From Eoetvoesia sp035555955 (GTDB lineage: Bacteria; Pseudomonadota; Gammaproteobacteria; Burkholderiales; Burkholderiaceae_B), in the NCBI RefSeq assembly GCF_035555955.1, contig NZ_DATMGA010000011.1, forward strand, positions 116,378 through 180,377: a stretch of 64,000 nucleotides of DNA, written 5' to 3'. Position numbers and translations under genes: made by a program. Each line of letters starts with the position of its first letter. Within the stretch, counting starts at the first letter, position 1. The notes beneath the pieces are model-generated. The model made no database searches. It had not been told where the DNA came from and saw only the letters and a program-made list of their open reading frames with translations. This document shows, piece by piece, positions 15,774 through 24,183 of this stretch.

Positions 15774-16634
15774 GTGCTGCAGCTGAGCAATATCTTGATC
15801 GACGGGGTCGTCTACGGAATGGTGCTGTTCGTCATCTCCGTAGGCCTCTCGGTCACCATGGGCCTGATGCGCTTCATCAATCTGGCCCATGGCGCCTTCG
15901 CCATGGCGGGCGGCTATGTCGCCGCCTGGCTTATCCGGGTCGAGGCCCTCCCGTTCTTCGCGGGCGTGGTCCTGGCCATCGTCGCCACCATGGCGCTGGC
16001 GGCCGTGCTCGAAACCTTCGTGTTCCGTTTCCTGTACGCCAAGTCCGAACTGCAGCAGGTCTTGTTCACCATAGGCTTCACGTTCGCGGCCATTGCGGTG
16101 GCCAGCTTTTTCGCGGGCGCCTACATCCAGCAGATTCCCCTGCCGGGCTGGCTGCATGGCTCGGTCACGCTGGGCGAGCGCACCCTGCCCGCGCAGCGGG
16201 TCATGGTGGTGGTTCTGGGGCTGGCGGTCGTGCTGCTGTTGTGGCTCATCATTGCCAGGACACGCTTCGGAATCTGGCTGCGGGCCTCGGTGGACAACGC
16301 CCCCATGTCGTCGTCGCTGGGCATCAATATCCGCCTGGTCCAATGCGCCACGTTCGCCTTCGGCGCCGGCCTGGCCGCATTGGGCGGAGTGCTGGGGGCC
16401 GAGCTCATGCCGCTCGAGCCCTACTATCCGCTCAAGTACCTGGTGCTCATGCTGGTCGTGGTGTCGGTGGGCGGCATGGGCAGCGTGTCTGGCACGCTGT
16501 GCGCCGCGCTGTTGCTGGGCATCGTGGATACCGCCAGCAAATACCTGGCGTCCGGCTTCGGCGACTTTTTCTTTTACGCGGCCATGATCATACTGCTGGC
16601 CGTGCGCCCCAACGGCATTTTGCGGAGACGATGA
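15774..16634 (+). CDS. livH: Liv-type ABC importer permease (LivH)
   Basis: The 286-residue inner-membrane protein begins at GTG with CAGGAG upstream. It has the LivH pattern: ILIDGVVYGMVLFVISVGLS near the start, MGLMRFINLAHGAFAM, and repeated hydrophobic segments ending in the ILLAVRPNGILRRR tail. It should form the membrane channel with LivM. The stop overlaps the next start. Substrate is set by the binding protein, and context points to an aromatic acid. Confidence 0.92.
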   Translation: MLQLSNILIDGVVYGMVLFVISVGLSVTMGLMRFINLAHGAFAMAGGYVAAWLIRVEALPFFAGVVLAIVATMALAAVLETFVFRFLYAKSELQQVLFTIGFTFAAIAVASFFAGAYIQQIPLPGWLHGSVTLGERTLPAQRVMVVVLGLAVVLLLWLIIARTRFGIWLRASVDNAPMSSSLGINIRLVQCATFAFGAGLAALGGVLGAELMPLEPYYPLKYLVLMLVVVSVGGMGSVSGTLCAALLLGIVDTASKYLASGFGDFFFYAAMIILLAVRPNGILRRR

Positions 16635-17629
16635 TGCAGTTGTCCCAAGCTTCTTCGCCCATCGGCCGCGGCAGCTATTTTCCCTGGCAGTGGCATCTGG
16701 CCGGCCTGGTGCTGATTGTTGCGCTGTATTGGCTGTTCCCCGGCAATTTGTTGATGCTTACGCGCATAGCAACGCTTGCCATCCTGGTCATGTCGCTCGA
16801 CCTGGTTACCGGTTACGCGGGGCTGCCCACGCTGGGCCACGCCGCCATGTATGGCGTCGGGGCCTATGGCGCGGCCTTGTGCGCCAAGTTTCTTACCGGC
16901 GATCCGCTGGCCGGCCTATTGGTGGCGGCGGCTGCCGGCGGCCTGCTGGCGCTGGTGGCCGGCGCTTTCCTGGTGCGCTACCAGGGGCTGGCGTTTCTTA
17001 TGCTGACCATCGCCGTCGTGCAGATCATGCAGAACCTGGCCAGCAAGCTCAGCTTCATCACGGGCGGCGACGACGGCCTTTCGGGCTTTACGGTCTCGCC
17101 CATATTCGGCCGCTTCGAGTTCGACATGTTCGGCGTAACCGGCTATTGGTACAGCATGATCCTGTTGCTTCTCAGTTTCATCGTGCTTCAGCGGATAATG
17201 AGTTCGCCCTTCGGCCTGTGCTGCATGGGCATACGCGAAAACCGCGACCGCATGAGCGCCAACGGCACGCGCATCTATCCGCAACTGCTCAAGCTGTATG
17301 TCCTGGCCGGCGTGTTCGCCGGGCTGGCCGGCGGCATCACCGCCCAGGTCAATCAAATCGTGGGGCTGGACAGCCTGGGTTTCGAGCTGTCGGCCGAGGC
17401 GCTGGTAATGCTGGTGCTGGGCGGCTCGGGCAATCTGGTGGGCGGCATCGTCGGGACGGCCCTGTTCTCGGGCATTCACCATTTTGCCGCCACCGCCAAT
17501 CCGTTCCACTGGCTGTTCGTCATCGGGGTCCTGCTCATGGTCGTCGTGTTTTTGCCCAAGGGCGTCATCCAGCTTGTGGCGCGCCGCCTCGGCAATAACG
17601 TGCTGGCGGTTTTCGGGAGGCGTGCATGA
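16631..17629 (+). CDS. livM: Liv-type ABC importer permease (LivM)
   Basis: The 332-residue membrane protein starts at an ATG overlapping the livH stop. It has the LivM signature SLDLVTGYAGLPTLGHAAMYG, the MGIRENRDRMSANG cytoplasmic loop that couples to the ATPases, and VLGGSGNLVGGIVG in the last third. It pairs with LivH to form the channel. Its end overlaps the livG start by four bases. Confidence 0.92.
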   Translation: MMQLSQASSPIGRGSYFPWQWHLAGLVLIVALYWLFPGNLLMLTRIATLAILVMSLDLVTGYAGLPTLGHAAMYGVGAYGAALCAKFLTGDPLAGLLVAAAAGGLLALVAGAFLVRYQGLAFLMLTIAVVQIMQNLASKLSFITGGDDGLSGFTVSPIFGRFEFDMFGVTGYWYSMILLLLSFIVLQRIMSSPFGLCCMGIRENRDRMSANGTRIYPQLLKLYVLAGVFAGLAGGITAQVNQIVGLDSLGFELSAEALVMLVLGGSGNLVGGIVGTALFSGIHHFAATANPFHWLFVIGVLLMVVVFLPKGVIQLVARRLGNNVLAVFGRRA

Positions 17630-18375
17630 GCATTTTGCGTGTCGAACACCTAAGCAAAGCGTATGGCGGGCTCAAGGTCACGGACGACGTTTCCTTTACG
17701 CTGAAGCCCGGAGAACGCCTGGCCATCATCGGCCCAAATGGCGCGGGCAAGACCACCCTGGTCAGCCAGATCGCCGGGGCGCTGCAGTCCGACGGCGGCC
17801 GCATCTTCATGGCGGACGACAATGTCACGTCCTGGCCTGGCTACCGCCGCGTGGGACATGGCCTGGTCCGTACCTTTCAAATATCCAAGCTGGCGCCCGA
17901 TATTCCCGTCCTCGATCAACTGGCGCTGGCCATCCACCAGCGCGACGGCAGCATCGGCAATATGTGGCGCCACAAAAATTCCTACGGCGCGGTGCTGGAC
18001 GAAGCCCTGGCGATTCTGCGCGATCTGGGCCTGTCGCGGGCCGCGCAGCGCACGCCGTCCGAAATGGCCTATGGCGACCAGAGGCTGGTCGAAGTGGCGC
18101 TGGCCCTGGCCTTGAAGCCGCGGGTGCTGCTGCTGGACGAGCCCATGGCGGGCGTGCCAAAATCCGAGGCCCAGCTCATACTGGATGCACTGGAGCGCCT
18201 GCCCGCCGACCTGGCCGTCGTCATCATCGAACACGATATGGAGCTGGTCTTTCGTTTTGCGCACCGCATCCTGGTGCTGGCCAATGGCGCGGTCCTGGCC
18301 GACGGCGCGCCGGCCGAGATCCGCGGCAACGAGGTCGTGCGTGCGGTATACCTGGGCAAGGGGGGGCAGGCATGA
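17626..18375 (+). CDS. livG: Liv-type ABC importer ATPase (LivG)
   Basis: The 249-residue ATPase has Walker A GPNGAGKTT (about 37-45), the GLVRTFQISKL Q-loop and Walker B VLLLDEPMAGV. The signature loop reads MAYGDQRLVEVA, so the usual LSGGQ start is changed to AYGDQ, as is common in LivG. It powers import with LivF. Genes livH, M, G and F overlap end to start, so the subunits are made together. Confidence 0.92.
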   Translation: MSILRVEHLSKAYGGLKVTDDVSFTLKPGERLAIIGPNGAGKTTLVSQIAGALQSDGGRIFMADDNVTSWPGYRRVGHGLVRTFQISKLAPDIPVLDQLALAIHQRDGSIGNMWRHKNSYGAVLDEALAILRDLGLSRAAQRTPSEMAYGDQRLVEVALALALKPRVLLLDEPMAGVPKSEAQLILDALERLPADLAVVIIEHDMELVFRFAHRILVLANGAVLADGAPAEIRGNEVVRAVYLGKGGQA

Positions 18376-19088
18376 GCAAGCTGCTGGAGTTTTCCAAGGT
18401 CGAGGCGGGCTACGGGCCCTTGACCGTGCTGCACGGGGTTTCTCTCGAGATTCACGCCGGCGAGCGCGTCTGCCTCATCGGGCGCAATGGCGTGGGCAAG
18501 TCGACGACTCTCAAGACCATCATGGGGCTTACCGACCGGCGCAGCGGAACGCTGAGCTGGGACGGCGCCGATATTACCCGCAGCGGCACGGTGGCGCGCT
18601 CGCGCATGGGCATAGGCTATGTGCCGCAGACGCGCGACGTCTTTCCTTCGCTCAGCGTCGAGGAAAACCTCATCGCGGGCTTGCGCAGCCGGCCGGCCCG
18701 CGACGTCGATCGCGCCTATCGCTTGTTTCCCCGCCTGCACGAACGCCGCAACAACGGCGGCGCCGAGCTTTCCGGCGGAGAACAGCAGATGCTGTCGGTG
18801 GCGCGCACATTGCTGGGGCGGCCGCGGCTGCTGTTGCTGGACGAGCCCCTGGAAGGCCTGGCGCCGATTATTTGCGAAGAATTGATGCACGCCTTCGATA
18901 CGCTCAGCCGCGAGGAAGGCGTCGCCATTCTATTTGTAGAGCAGAAAGTGCAGGAAGCGCTTCAATTTGCCCAAAGGGCGGTGGTGCTGGATCATGGCGC
19001 GGTGGTTCACGAGGGGCCAACCTCTGAACTGCTGGCCGATCCCGGCATCGTGGATCGTCATATAGCCGTGGCGGATGCGCCGGCGTAG
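18372..19088 (+). CDS. livF: Liv-type ABC importer ATPase (LivF)
   Basis: The 238-residue ATPase has Walker A GRNGVGKST, Q-loop VPQTRDVFPSLSVEEN, signature LSGGEQQMLSVART and Walker B LLLLDEPLEGLAP. The ATG overlaps the livG stop by four bases. It is the second ATPase of the importer. Thirty bases later a P450 gene begins on the same strand, so transport and oxidation of the substrate are probably expressed together. Confidence 0.92.
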   Translation: MSKLLEFSKVEAGYGPLTVLHGVSLEIHAGERVCLIGRNGVGKSTTLKTIMGLTDRRSGTLSWDGADITRSGTVARSRMGIGYVPQTRDVFPSLSVEENLIAGLRSRPARDVDRAYRLFPRLHERRNNGGAELSGGEQQMLSVARTLLGRPRLLLLDEPLEGLAPIICEELMHAFDTLSREEGVAILFVEQKVQEALQFAQRAVVLDHGAVVHEGPTSELLADPGIVDRHIAVADAPA

Positions 19089-19118
19089 ACGAGTGAATTT
19101 TTTTGGCAGGAGATAGCC

Positions 19119-20336
19119 ATGAGCGAAACCCAAACCCAGGTCCGGGACGACATCGACGCGCCGCGTCTGGACATCGATCCGTTTTCCGACGATTTTCTCA
19201 ACATGCCGTATCCGTATCACGAGCAGATGCGCGAGGCCGGCCCGGTGGTCTGGCTCGAGCCCTACCAGCTATGGGGCGTGGCGCGCCACGAGCCGGTCAA
19301 GGTGGGGCTGAACGACTGGCAAAGCTTCATTTCCTCGGCGGGCGTGGGGCTGGCCAATTTCCGCACTGAAAAGCCCTTCCGTCCGCCCAGCCTCATCCTG
19401 GAGGCCGACCCGCCGCTGCATACGCGTTCGCGCACGGTGCTTTCCCGCATCCTGTCCCCCAAAATGATGCAGACCGTGAAGGCCGAGTTCGAAATCCAGG
19501 CCAACAAGCTGGTCGACCGCCTGGTCGAGCAGGGCGAGATCGACGCCATCAAGGATCTGGCCAAGGTGTTTCCCCTGCGGGTGTTCCCCGATGCGCTGGG
19601 CCTGGCCGAAGAGGGGCGCGAAACGCTGCTGCTGTACGGAGACATGGTGTTCAACGCGTTCGGCCCGCGCAACCACGTGTTTCTCGATTCCGTAAAGCGC
19701 TACGAGCCGGTGCGCGAGTGGATCATGGATCACTGCCAGCGCTCCGAGCTGCGTCCGGGCGGGTTTGGCGACCTCGTCTACCAGGCTGCCGACGCGGGCG
19801 AGATTCCCCCCGAAGACGCGCCCTTGCTGGTACGTTCCTTCCTGTCGGCGGGGGTCGACACCACGGTCAACGGCATCGGCAACGCCATGTATTGCCTGGC
19901 CATGTTTCCCGACCAGTACGCCAAGCTGGCGGCGGCGCCCGCGCTGGCCCGCCAGACCTTCGAGGAATCGCTGCGTCTCGAGTCGGCCGTGCAGACGTTC
20001 TTCCGCACGGTGAACAAGCCGCTGGAATTCTACGGCGTGCCCATGCGCGAAAACGACAAGGTCATTTTCTTCCTGGCCGCGGCAAACCGCGATGGCCGCC
20101 AGTGGCCCAATCCCGAGGTCTTCGACATCGAGCGCAAGCCGGTCGGCCACATGGCTTTCGGCTCGGGCATCCATGGCTGCGTCGGGCAGACCGTGGCGCG
20201 CCTGGAAGGCGAACTGATTCTTTCCGCGCTTGCCAAGCGGGTGAAGCGCATCGAGATCACGGGTGAGCCGGTGCGCCGCTTGAACAACACCCTGAGGGCA
20301 TTGGAGTCGCTGCCCCTTCGCTTGATTCCCCATTGA
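19119..20336 (+). CDS. cytochrome P450, CYP199-like
   Basis: The 405-residue soluble P450 has an oxygen-binding helix motif SAGVDTTVNGIG (about 242-253), EESLRLES for the ExxR core, and a haem loop FGSGIHGCVGQ with the thiolate at C354. The wording of these regions, and of QTFFRTVNKPLEFYGV and LNNTLRALESLPL, closely follows CYP199A enzymes of Rhodopseudomonas, which demethylate or hydroxylate para-substituted benzoates and cinnamates. AGGAG lies upstream of the ATG. A matching ferredoxin and reductase follow, giving a complete class I system, with a Liv importer just upstream. A 4-methoxybenzoate-like substrate is the best guess. Confidence 0.9.
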   Translation: MSETQTQVRDDIDAPRLDIDPFSDDFLNMPYPYHEQMREAGPVVWLEPYQLWGVARHEPVKVGLNDWQSFISSAGVGLANFRTEKPFRPPSLILEADPPLHTRSRTVLSRILSPKMMQTVKAEFEIQANKLVDRLVEQGEIDAIKDLAKVFPLRVFPDALGLAEEGRETLLLYGDMVFNAFGPRNHVFLDSVKRYEPVREWIMDHCQRSELRPGGFGDLVYQAADAGEIPPEDAPLLVRSFLSAGVDTTVNGIGNAMYCLAMFPDQYAKLAAAPALARQTFEESLRLESAVQTFFRTVNKPLEFYGVPMRENDKVIFFLAAANRDGRQWPNPEVFDIERKPVGHMAFGSGIHGCVGQTVARLEGELILSALAKRVKRIEITGEPVRRLNNTLRALESLPLRLIPH

Positions 20337-20427
20337 TTTGCCGAAGCCTTGTCCGGTTGATCCATGAGCCCGGCCCGCTTGCGGCACCATCCGCGGCGGG
20401 GCGGCCAAAGTTTGAAAGGATGAAGAA

Positions 20428-20751
20428 GTGGTTAACGTAAAATATGTGCATAGTTCGGGCTCGGTCACCGAGCTGGAGGTTCCGGCCGGCACCAGCGTCA
20501 TGCAGGCCGCCGTGAATCACGGGCTCGACGGCATCGTGGGCGAATGCGGCGGGGCCGCCATGTGCGCGACCTGTCACGTCTATGTCGACGAGGCCGACAG
20601 CGGCAAGTTCCCGCCCATCAGCCCGCCCGAACAAGAAATGCTGGACTGCACGGCCAGCCCTTTGCGGGAAACCAGCCGCCTGGGGTGTCAGCTGGTCGTC
20701 AAGGACGAGCACGATACTATTACGGTTTATTTGCCTGAAACGCAGCAATAG
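20428..20751 (+). CDS. [2Fe-2S] ferredoxin, palustrisredoxin-like (P450 partner)
   Basis: The 107-residue ferredoxin begins at GTG with AAAGGA upstream. Cluster ligands are C40-x5-C46-x2-C49 and C87, as in putidaredoxin and palustrisredoxin. It lies 91 bases after the P450 gene. It should carry electrons from the FAD reductase at 21447 to the P450. It differs clearly from the ferredoxin at 4401, which serves a Rieske enzyme. Confidence 0.92.
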   Translation: MVNVKYVHSSGSVTELEVPAGTSVMQAAVNHGLDGIVGECGGAAMCATCHVYVDEADSGKFPPISPPEQEMLDCTASPLRETSRLGCQLVVKDEHDTITVYLPETQQ

Positions 20752-20784
20752 CCACGGCGGCTCTGCTGCTGGATTTTTTCGACG

Positions 20785-21411
20785 ATGAAGAAAGATGTTT
20801 GCCCGCCCGCAGAGCACGAAGTACGAAGCACCATGAGCGCCGCCGGGAGCGGTTCGAAGGCTGCCGCCAGGAAGCGTCCTGCGCGGGCGGGCAAGGCCGG
20901 CCCCGGCTCATGGTCGGGCGGCTGGACTTCGACCGGTATCGACCTGGGCCACTATGCCCCCGCGTATTTCACCTTCATCGCGACCAAGATGGCATCGGGC
21001 GCGGCCGCCGTCTATCGCAAGCATTTCGGGGTGGGCATCGAAATCTGGCGTGTGCTGGTCATGCTGGCCATCGACGAAAAAGTATCGGTCAACATGGTGT
21101 GCAAATTGATCGGCATGGACAAAGGCTCGGTCAGCCGCTGCTTCAAGAGCATGTATGAAAAAGGCTTGATCACGTTTTCGACCGACCCCGCGGATGGCCG
21201 GGTGCGCTATGCAACGCTTACCCAGGCGGGACGCGAGAAGCACGACCAGATCAAGATGGTGGCGCTCGAGCGGGAAAGAGCGCTGCTCTCGTGCATCTCT
21301 CCCGAGGAAACCGAGGTTTTGATTAAACTGCTACATCGGCTGCACATCAATCTGCCCAATGTCGAAAAGGCGACGGCGGCCTATGTGCATGAACACCTGG
21401 CGGGCCGGTAG
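20785..21411 (+). CDS. MarR family transcriptional regulator
   Basis: The 208-residue protein has a basic 45-residue leader rich in Lys, Arg and Ala, then a MarR winged helix: VSVNMVCKLIGMDKGSVSRC as recognition region, MYEKGLITFSTDPADGR as wing. A later ATG at 20833 would remove 16 residues; neither start has a strong ribosome site. It lies between the P450 ferredoxin and the ferredoxin reductase on the same strand. It probably controls the P450 and Liv genes, and the palindrome at 14250-14279 is a reasonable target. MarR regulators of aromatic acids often sense CoA thioesters or free acids. Confidence 0.9.
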   Translation: MKKDVCPPAEHEVRSTMSAAGSGSKAAARKRPARAGKAGPGSWSGGWTSTGIDLGHYAPAYFTFIATKMASGAAAVYRKHFGVGIEIWRVLVMLAIDEKVSVNMVCKLIGMDKGSVSRCFKSMYEKGLITFSTDPADGRVRYATLTQAGREKHDQIKMVALERERALLSCISPEETEVLIKLLHRLHINLPNVEKATAAYVHEHLAGR

Positions 21412-21446
21412 GCGCCGGCGGGATTGGCCGGGCGGGGCGAGCAGTC

Positions 21447-22697
21447 ATGAATGGACAAGAAAGGAGTGGCGTGGTGAAGAGGATAGTCGTAGTGGGCGGC
21501 GGGCATGCGGCGGCGCAGTTTTGCGCCAGCATGATCGAATCGAAGGAAGACATTCAGCTTTTGCTGGTGAGCGATGAGGCTCACTTGCCGTATCAACGGC
21601 CGCCCCTGTCCAAGACCTACCTGAAAGACGACGCGCCCGAGGCGGCGCTGCTGCGCGCGGCCAGCTACTATGCCGACCACAATGTCGCCGTGCGCCTGGG
21701 CGGCAAGGTGGCCGACATCGACCGCGCCAGCCAGACCATCGGACTGGAAGGCGGCGAGCGCATACCCTACGACGTGCTGGTGCTGGCCACCGGCACGCGG
21801 GCCCGCACCCTGCCGCTGTTCGAAGGCGGGCATGCCAACGTCTTTACCTTGCGCACGCTGGACGACGCGGCTCGCCTGCGCGAGCGTCTTCAATCGGCGC
21901 AGAACCTGCTGGTGGTCGGTGGCGGCTTCATCGGCCTTGAAATCGCCGCCACCTCGGCGCAACTGGGCAAGTCGGTAACTCTGCTCGAGGCGGCGCCAAG
22001 GCTGCTTGGGCGTTCTTCCTCGCCGGAAGTGTCCGCCTATCTGCTGGAAAAGCACCGCGCGGCGGGCGTCGACATCCGCGTTCAAACCGCCATCGACCGC
22101 GTCGACGTTCAGGGCGAGGCGGTGAAAGGTGTTTGGGTGGGTAACGAGTACCTGCCCGTCGACGTCATCGTGGTGGGCATCGGCGCGGTGCCCAACGACG
22201 ATCTGGCGCGCCAGGCCGGCCTGGCGTGCGATAACGGGGTGGTGGTGGACGCCCATATGCGCACCAGCGATCCGGCGATCCTGGCCATCGGCGACTGCAC
22301 GGCGTTTCCGTCGGCGGCGCTCGGGCGCCGTATCCGTCTGGAGTCGGTGCAGAATGCCAACGACCAGGCGCGCTGCGCGGCCCTTACCGTGACCGGCAAG
22401 CCTGCGCCTTATACGGCCTTGCCGTGGTTCTGGTCGGACCAGGGCGCCGTGCGCATCCAGATAGCGGGCGTGCCCGAGCAGGATCATGTCCGCGTGGTGC
22501 GCGGCGATCCTTCCCAGGGCAAGTTCTCGGTGCTGTATTTCGAGGGCGACGTTCTGACGTCGGTCGAGTCCATCAATGCCGCCGCCGACCACATCGCCGC
22601 CCGCAAGCTCATTACGGCCCGCACTCCCATCCCCATGGAAAGGGCGGCCGATCCGGCGATTCCACTAAAAGACGTGGCGGCCAGCACGGCGGCCTAG
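21447..22697 (+). CDS. FAD-dependent ferredoxin reductase (P450/oxygenase type)
   Basis: The 416-residue flavoprotein has the FAD site VVVGGGHAAAQFC, the PYQRPPLSKTYL motif, a NADH site VVGGGFIGLEIAA (about 154-166) and the FAD-closing AIGDCTAFPS. The C-terminal third (PWFWSDQ) is the typical reductase domain. This is the putidaredoxin/palustrisredoxin reductase group. It completes the electron chain NADH to ferredoxin to CYP199-like P450. A second possible start lies nine codons downstream (GTG). Confidence 0.92.
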   Translation: MNGQERSGVVKRIVVVGGGHAAAQFCASMIESKEDIQLLLVSDEAHLPYQRPPLSKTYLKDDAPEAALLRAASYYADHNVAVRLGGKVADIDRASQTIGLEGGERIPYDVLVLATGTRARTLPLFEGGHANVFTLRTLDDAARLRERLQSAQNLLVVGGGFIGLEIAATSAQLGKSVTLLEAAPRLLGRSSSPEVSAYLLEKHRAAGVDIRVQTAIDRVDVQGEAVKGVWVGNEYLPVDVIVVGIGAVPNDDLARQAGLACDNGVVVDAHMRTSDPAILAIGDCTAFPSAALGRRIRLESVQNANDQARCAALTVTGKPAPYTALPWFWSDQGAVRIQIAGVPEQDHVRVVRGDPSQGKFSVLYFEGDVLTSVESINAAADHIAARKLITARTPIPMERAADPAIPLKDVAASTAA

Positions 22698-22765
22698 CGC
22701 GCTGAGGCGAATTAGCCGAACAGTGCGGTAGCGTTGAGGAAGCTTCCGCCGCCCGCGCTCGTGAT

Positions 22766-24004
22766 TCAGCTTTGAGCCGGCCTTCGGGTCGGCTTTTCCA
22801 TGCCTATGTAAATGGACCGTCCCGCCCCCATCCCGAAGAGGAAGCTGCCTGTCAGCAGCAGGGTGAAGAACACCGCGACGGCGTGCCAGTTGCCGGTAAG
22901 CTCGTGCAGCAGGCCCACCGCGAAGGGGCCGACGGCGGCGACGATATAGCCCACGCCCTGCGCCATGCCAGACAGGGCGACCGCGATTTGCGGCGTGGGC
23001 GAGCGCAGCACCAGCAGGGCCAGGGCGATGCTGAACACCCCGCCCAGCCCCAAGCCCATGACCGTGGTCCATAGCCATACCTGGCTTAGCGGCATGTAGA
23101 TGATGCCCAGCAGACCGACCAGCGTCATGACGACCAGCACGCCGATGGCGCAGCGCTGGTCTTTGCCGCGGGTGGCCATCCACGGCGCCGACAGCGACGT
23201 GATCAACTGCATGCCCATGGCCACCGACAGAGCCAGCCCGGCGGTGACCTGGGTGAGGCCGCGGTCGATGAGAATGAAAGGCAGCCAGCCGAAAACGCAA
23301 TAGGCGATGGCCGATTGCAGGCCCATGAATAGCGTGACCTGCCAGGCCAGCGGGCTGGAGCGCAGCCGGGGGGCCGGTGCGCGGGCCTTGGCCTGCTGCA
23401 GGGGGCCGGGCTGGATCTGGGGCCACCAGATCAGGGCGGTGGCCAGGGCCGGAATCAGCCAGAAGGCCAGAGCAAGCCGCCAGCCGCTGCCGGGCAGGTT
23501 CTGGATGGGCACCGTAGCGCCGGCCGCGATGGCCGCGCCCAGGCACAGGGCCGTGGAATACAGCCCCATCATCATGCCGGCCTGGGTGGGGAAATGATGC
23601 TTGATGATGCTGGGCAGCAGAACCATGATGACGCTGATGCTGGCGCCGGCGACCAGCGTTCCGGCGAACAGGCCCGTGATGCCGAACAGGCTGCGCAGCG
23701 CAATGCCGAAGGCCAGGAGCAGCAAGCTCAGGAAAATGATGCGTTCGCTCGAAAGGTAGCGCAGCAGCCTGGGCACGAAGGGCGCGAAGATGCCGAAGCA
23801 CAGAATGGGCAGGGTGATGAGAAAACCGCTGGCCGAGGCGGACAGGTGCAGGCTGTTTTGAACCGAATCGAGAACCGGCCCCAGGCTGATCAGGGCGGGA
23901 CGCAGGTTGGCCGCAACCAGCATGAGCGCGATCACCAGAATCAGTCCGCCGGTGGAGCGGGAGGGAGCGGCGTTTGGCTGGGGGGTGTTCTGTTGCGGCT
24001 GCAT
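22766..24004 (-). CDS. MFS transporter, CynX/NimT-like
   Basis: The 412-residue protein has about twelve hydrophobic segments. The early ANLRPALISLGPVLDSVQ stretch is typical of the CynX/NimT group (cyanate and 2-nitroimidazole transport relatives). There is no signal peptide. It is convergent with the reductase gene and divergent from another MFS gene at 24184. The direction of transport and substrate are unknown; uptake or export of a small organic acid is likely from context. Confidence 0.85.
   Translation of the reverse strand: MQPQQNTPQPNAAPSRSTGGLILVIALMLVAANLRPALISLGPVLDSVQNSLHLSASASGFLITLPILCFGIFAPFVPRLLRYLSSERIIFLSLLLLAFGIALRSLFGITGLFAGTLVAGASISVIMVLLPSIIKHHFPTQAGMMMGLYSTALCLGAAIAAGATVPIQNLPGSGWRLALAFWLIPALATALIWWPQIQPGPLQQAKARAPAPRLRSSPLAWQVTLFMGLQSAIAYCVFGWLPFILIDRGLTQVTAGLALSVAMGMQLITSLSAPWMATRGKDQRCAIGVLVVMTLVGLLGIIYMPLSQVWLWTTVMGLGLGGVFSIALALLVLRSPTPQIAVALSGMAQGVGYIVAAVGPFAVGLLHELTGNWHAVAVFFTLLLTGSFLFGMGAGRSIYIGMEKPTRRPAQS
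22775..22798 (+). terminator. intrinsic terminator after the ferredoxin reductase gene
   Basis: AGCCGGCC-TTCG-GGTCGGCT followed by TTTT forms a stem with a stable TTCG loop. It is 77 bases past the reductase stop and lies inside the 3' end of the convergent MFS gene. Confidence 0.65.
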
Positions 24005-24183
24005 GGATATTGTTTGTGTACTTAATAAATTGGCATATTACGACAGTGTGCCACAATACCGGCGTCCAGCGCAGGATTCGATCAGGCCGCGCCCAGCCGC
24101 GGCGGCTTGCATCGTGGCAGGGTGCATGCCGTGTTTTAATGCGCTTGTCGCCACCCTCCTCGCCGTGGAAATCCAAGAACCGT

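Noticed and set aside
15743..17629. A long open frame covering livH and livM as one protein.
   Set aside because: The first part is a shadow frame of livH; livM starts at 16631 over the livH stop.
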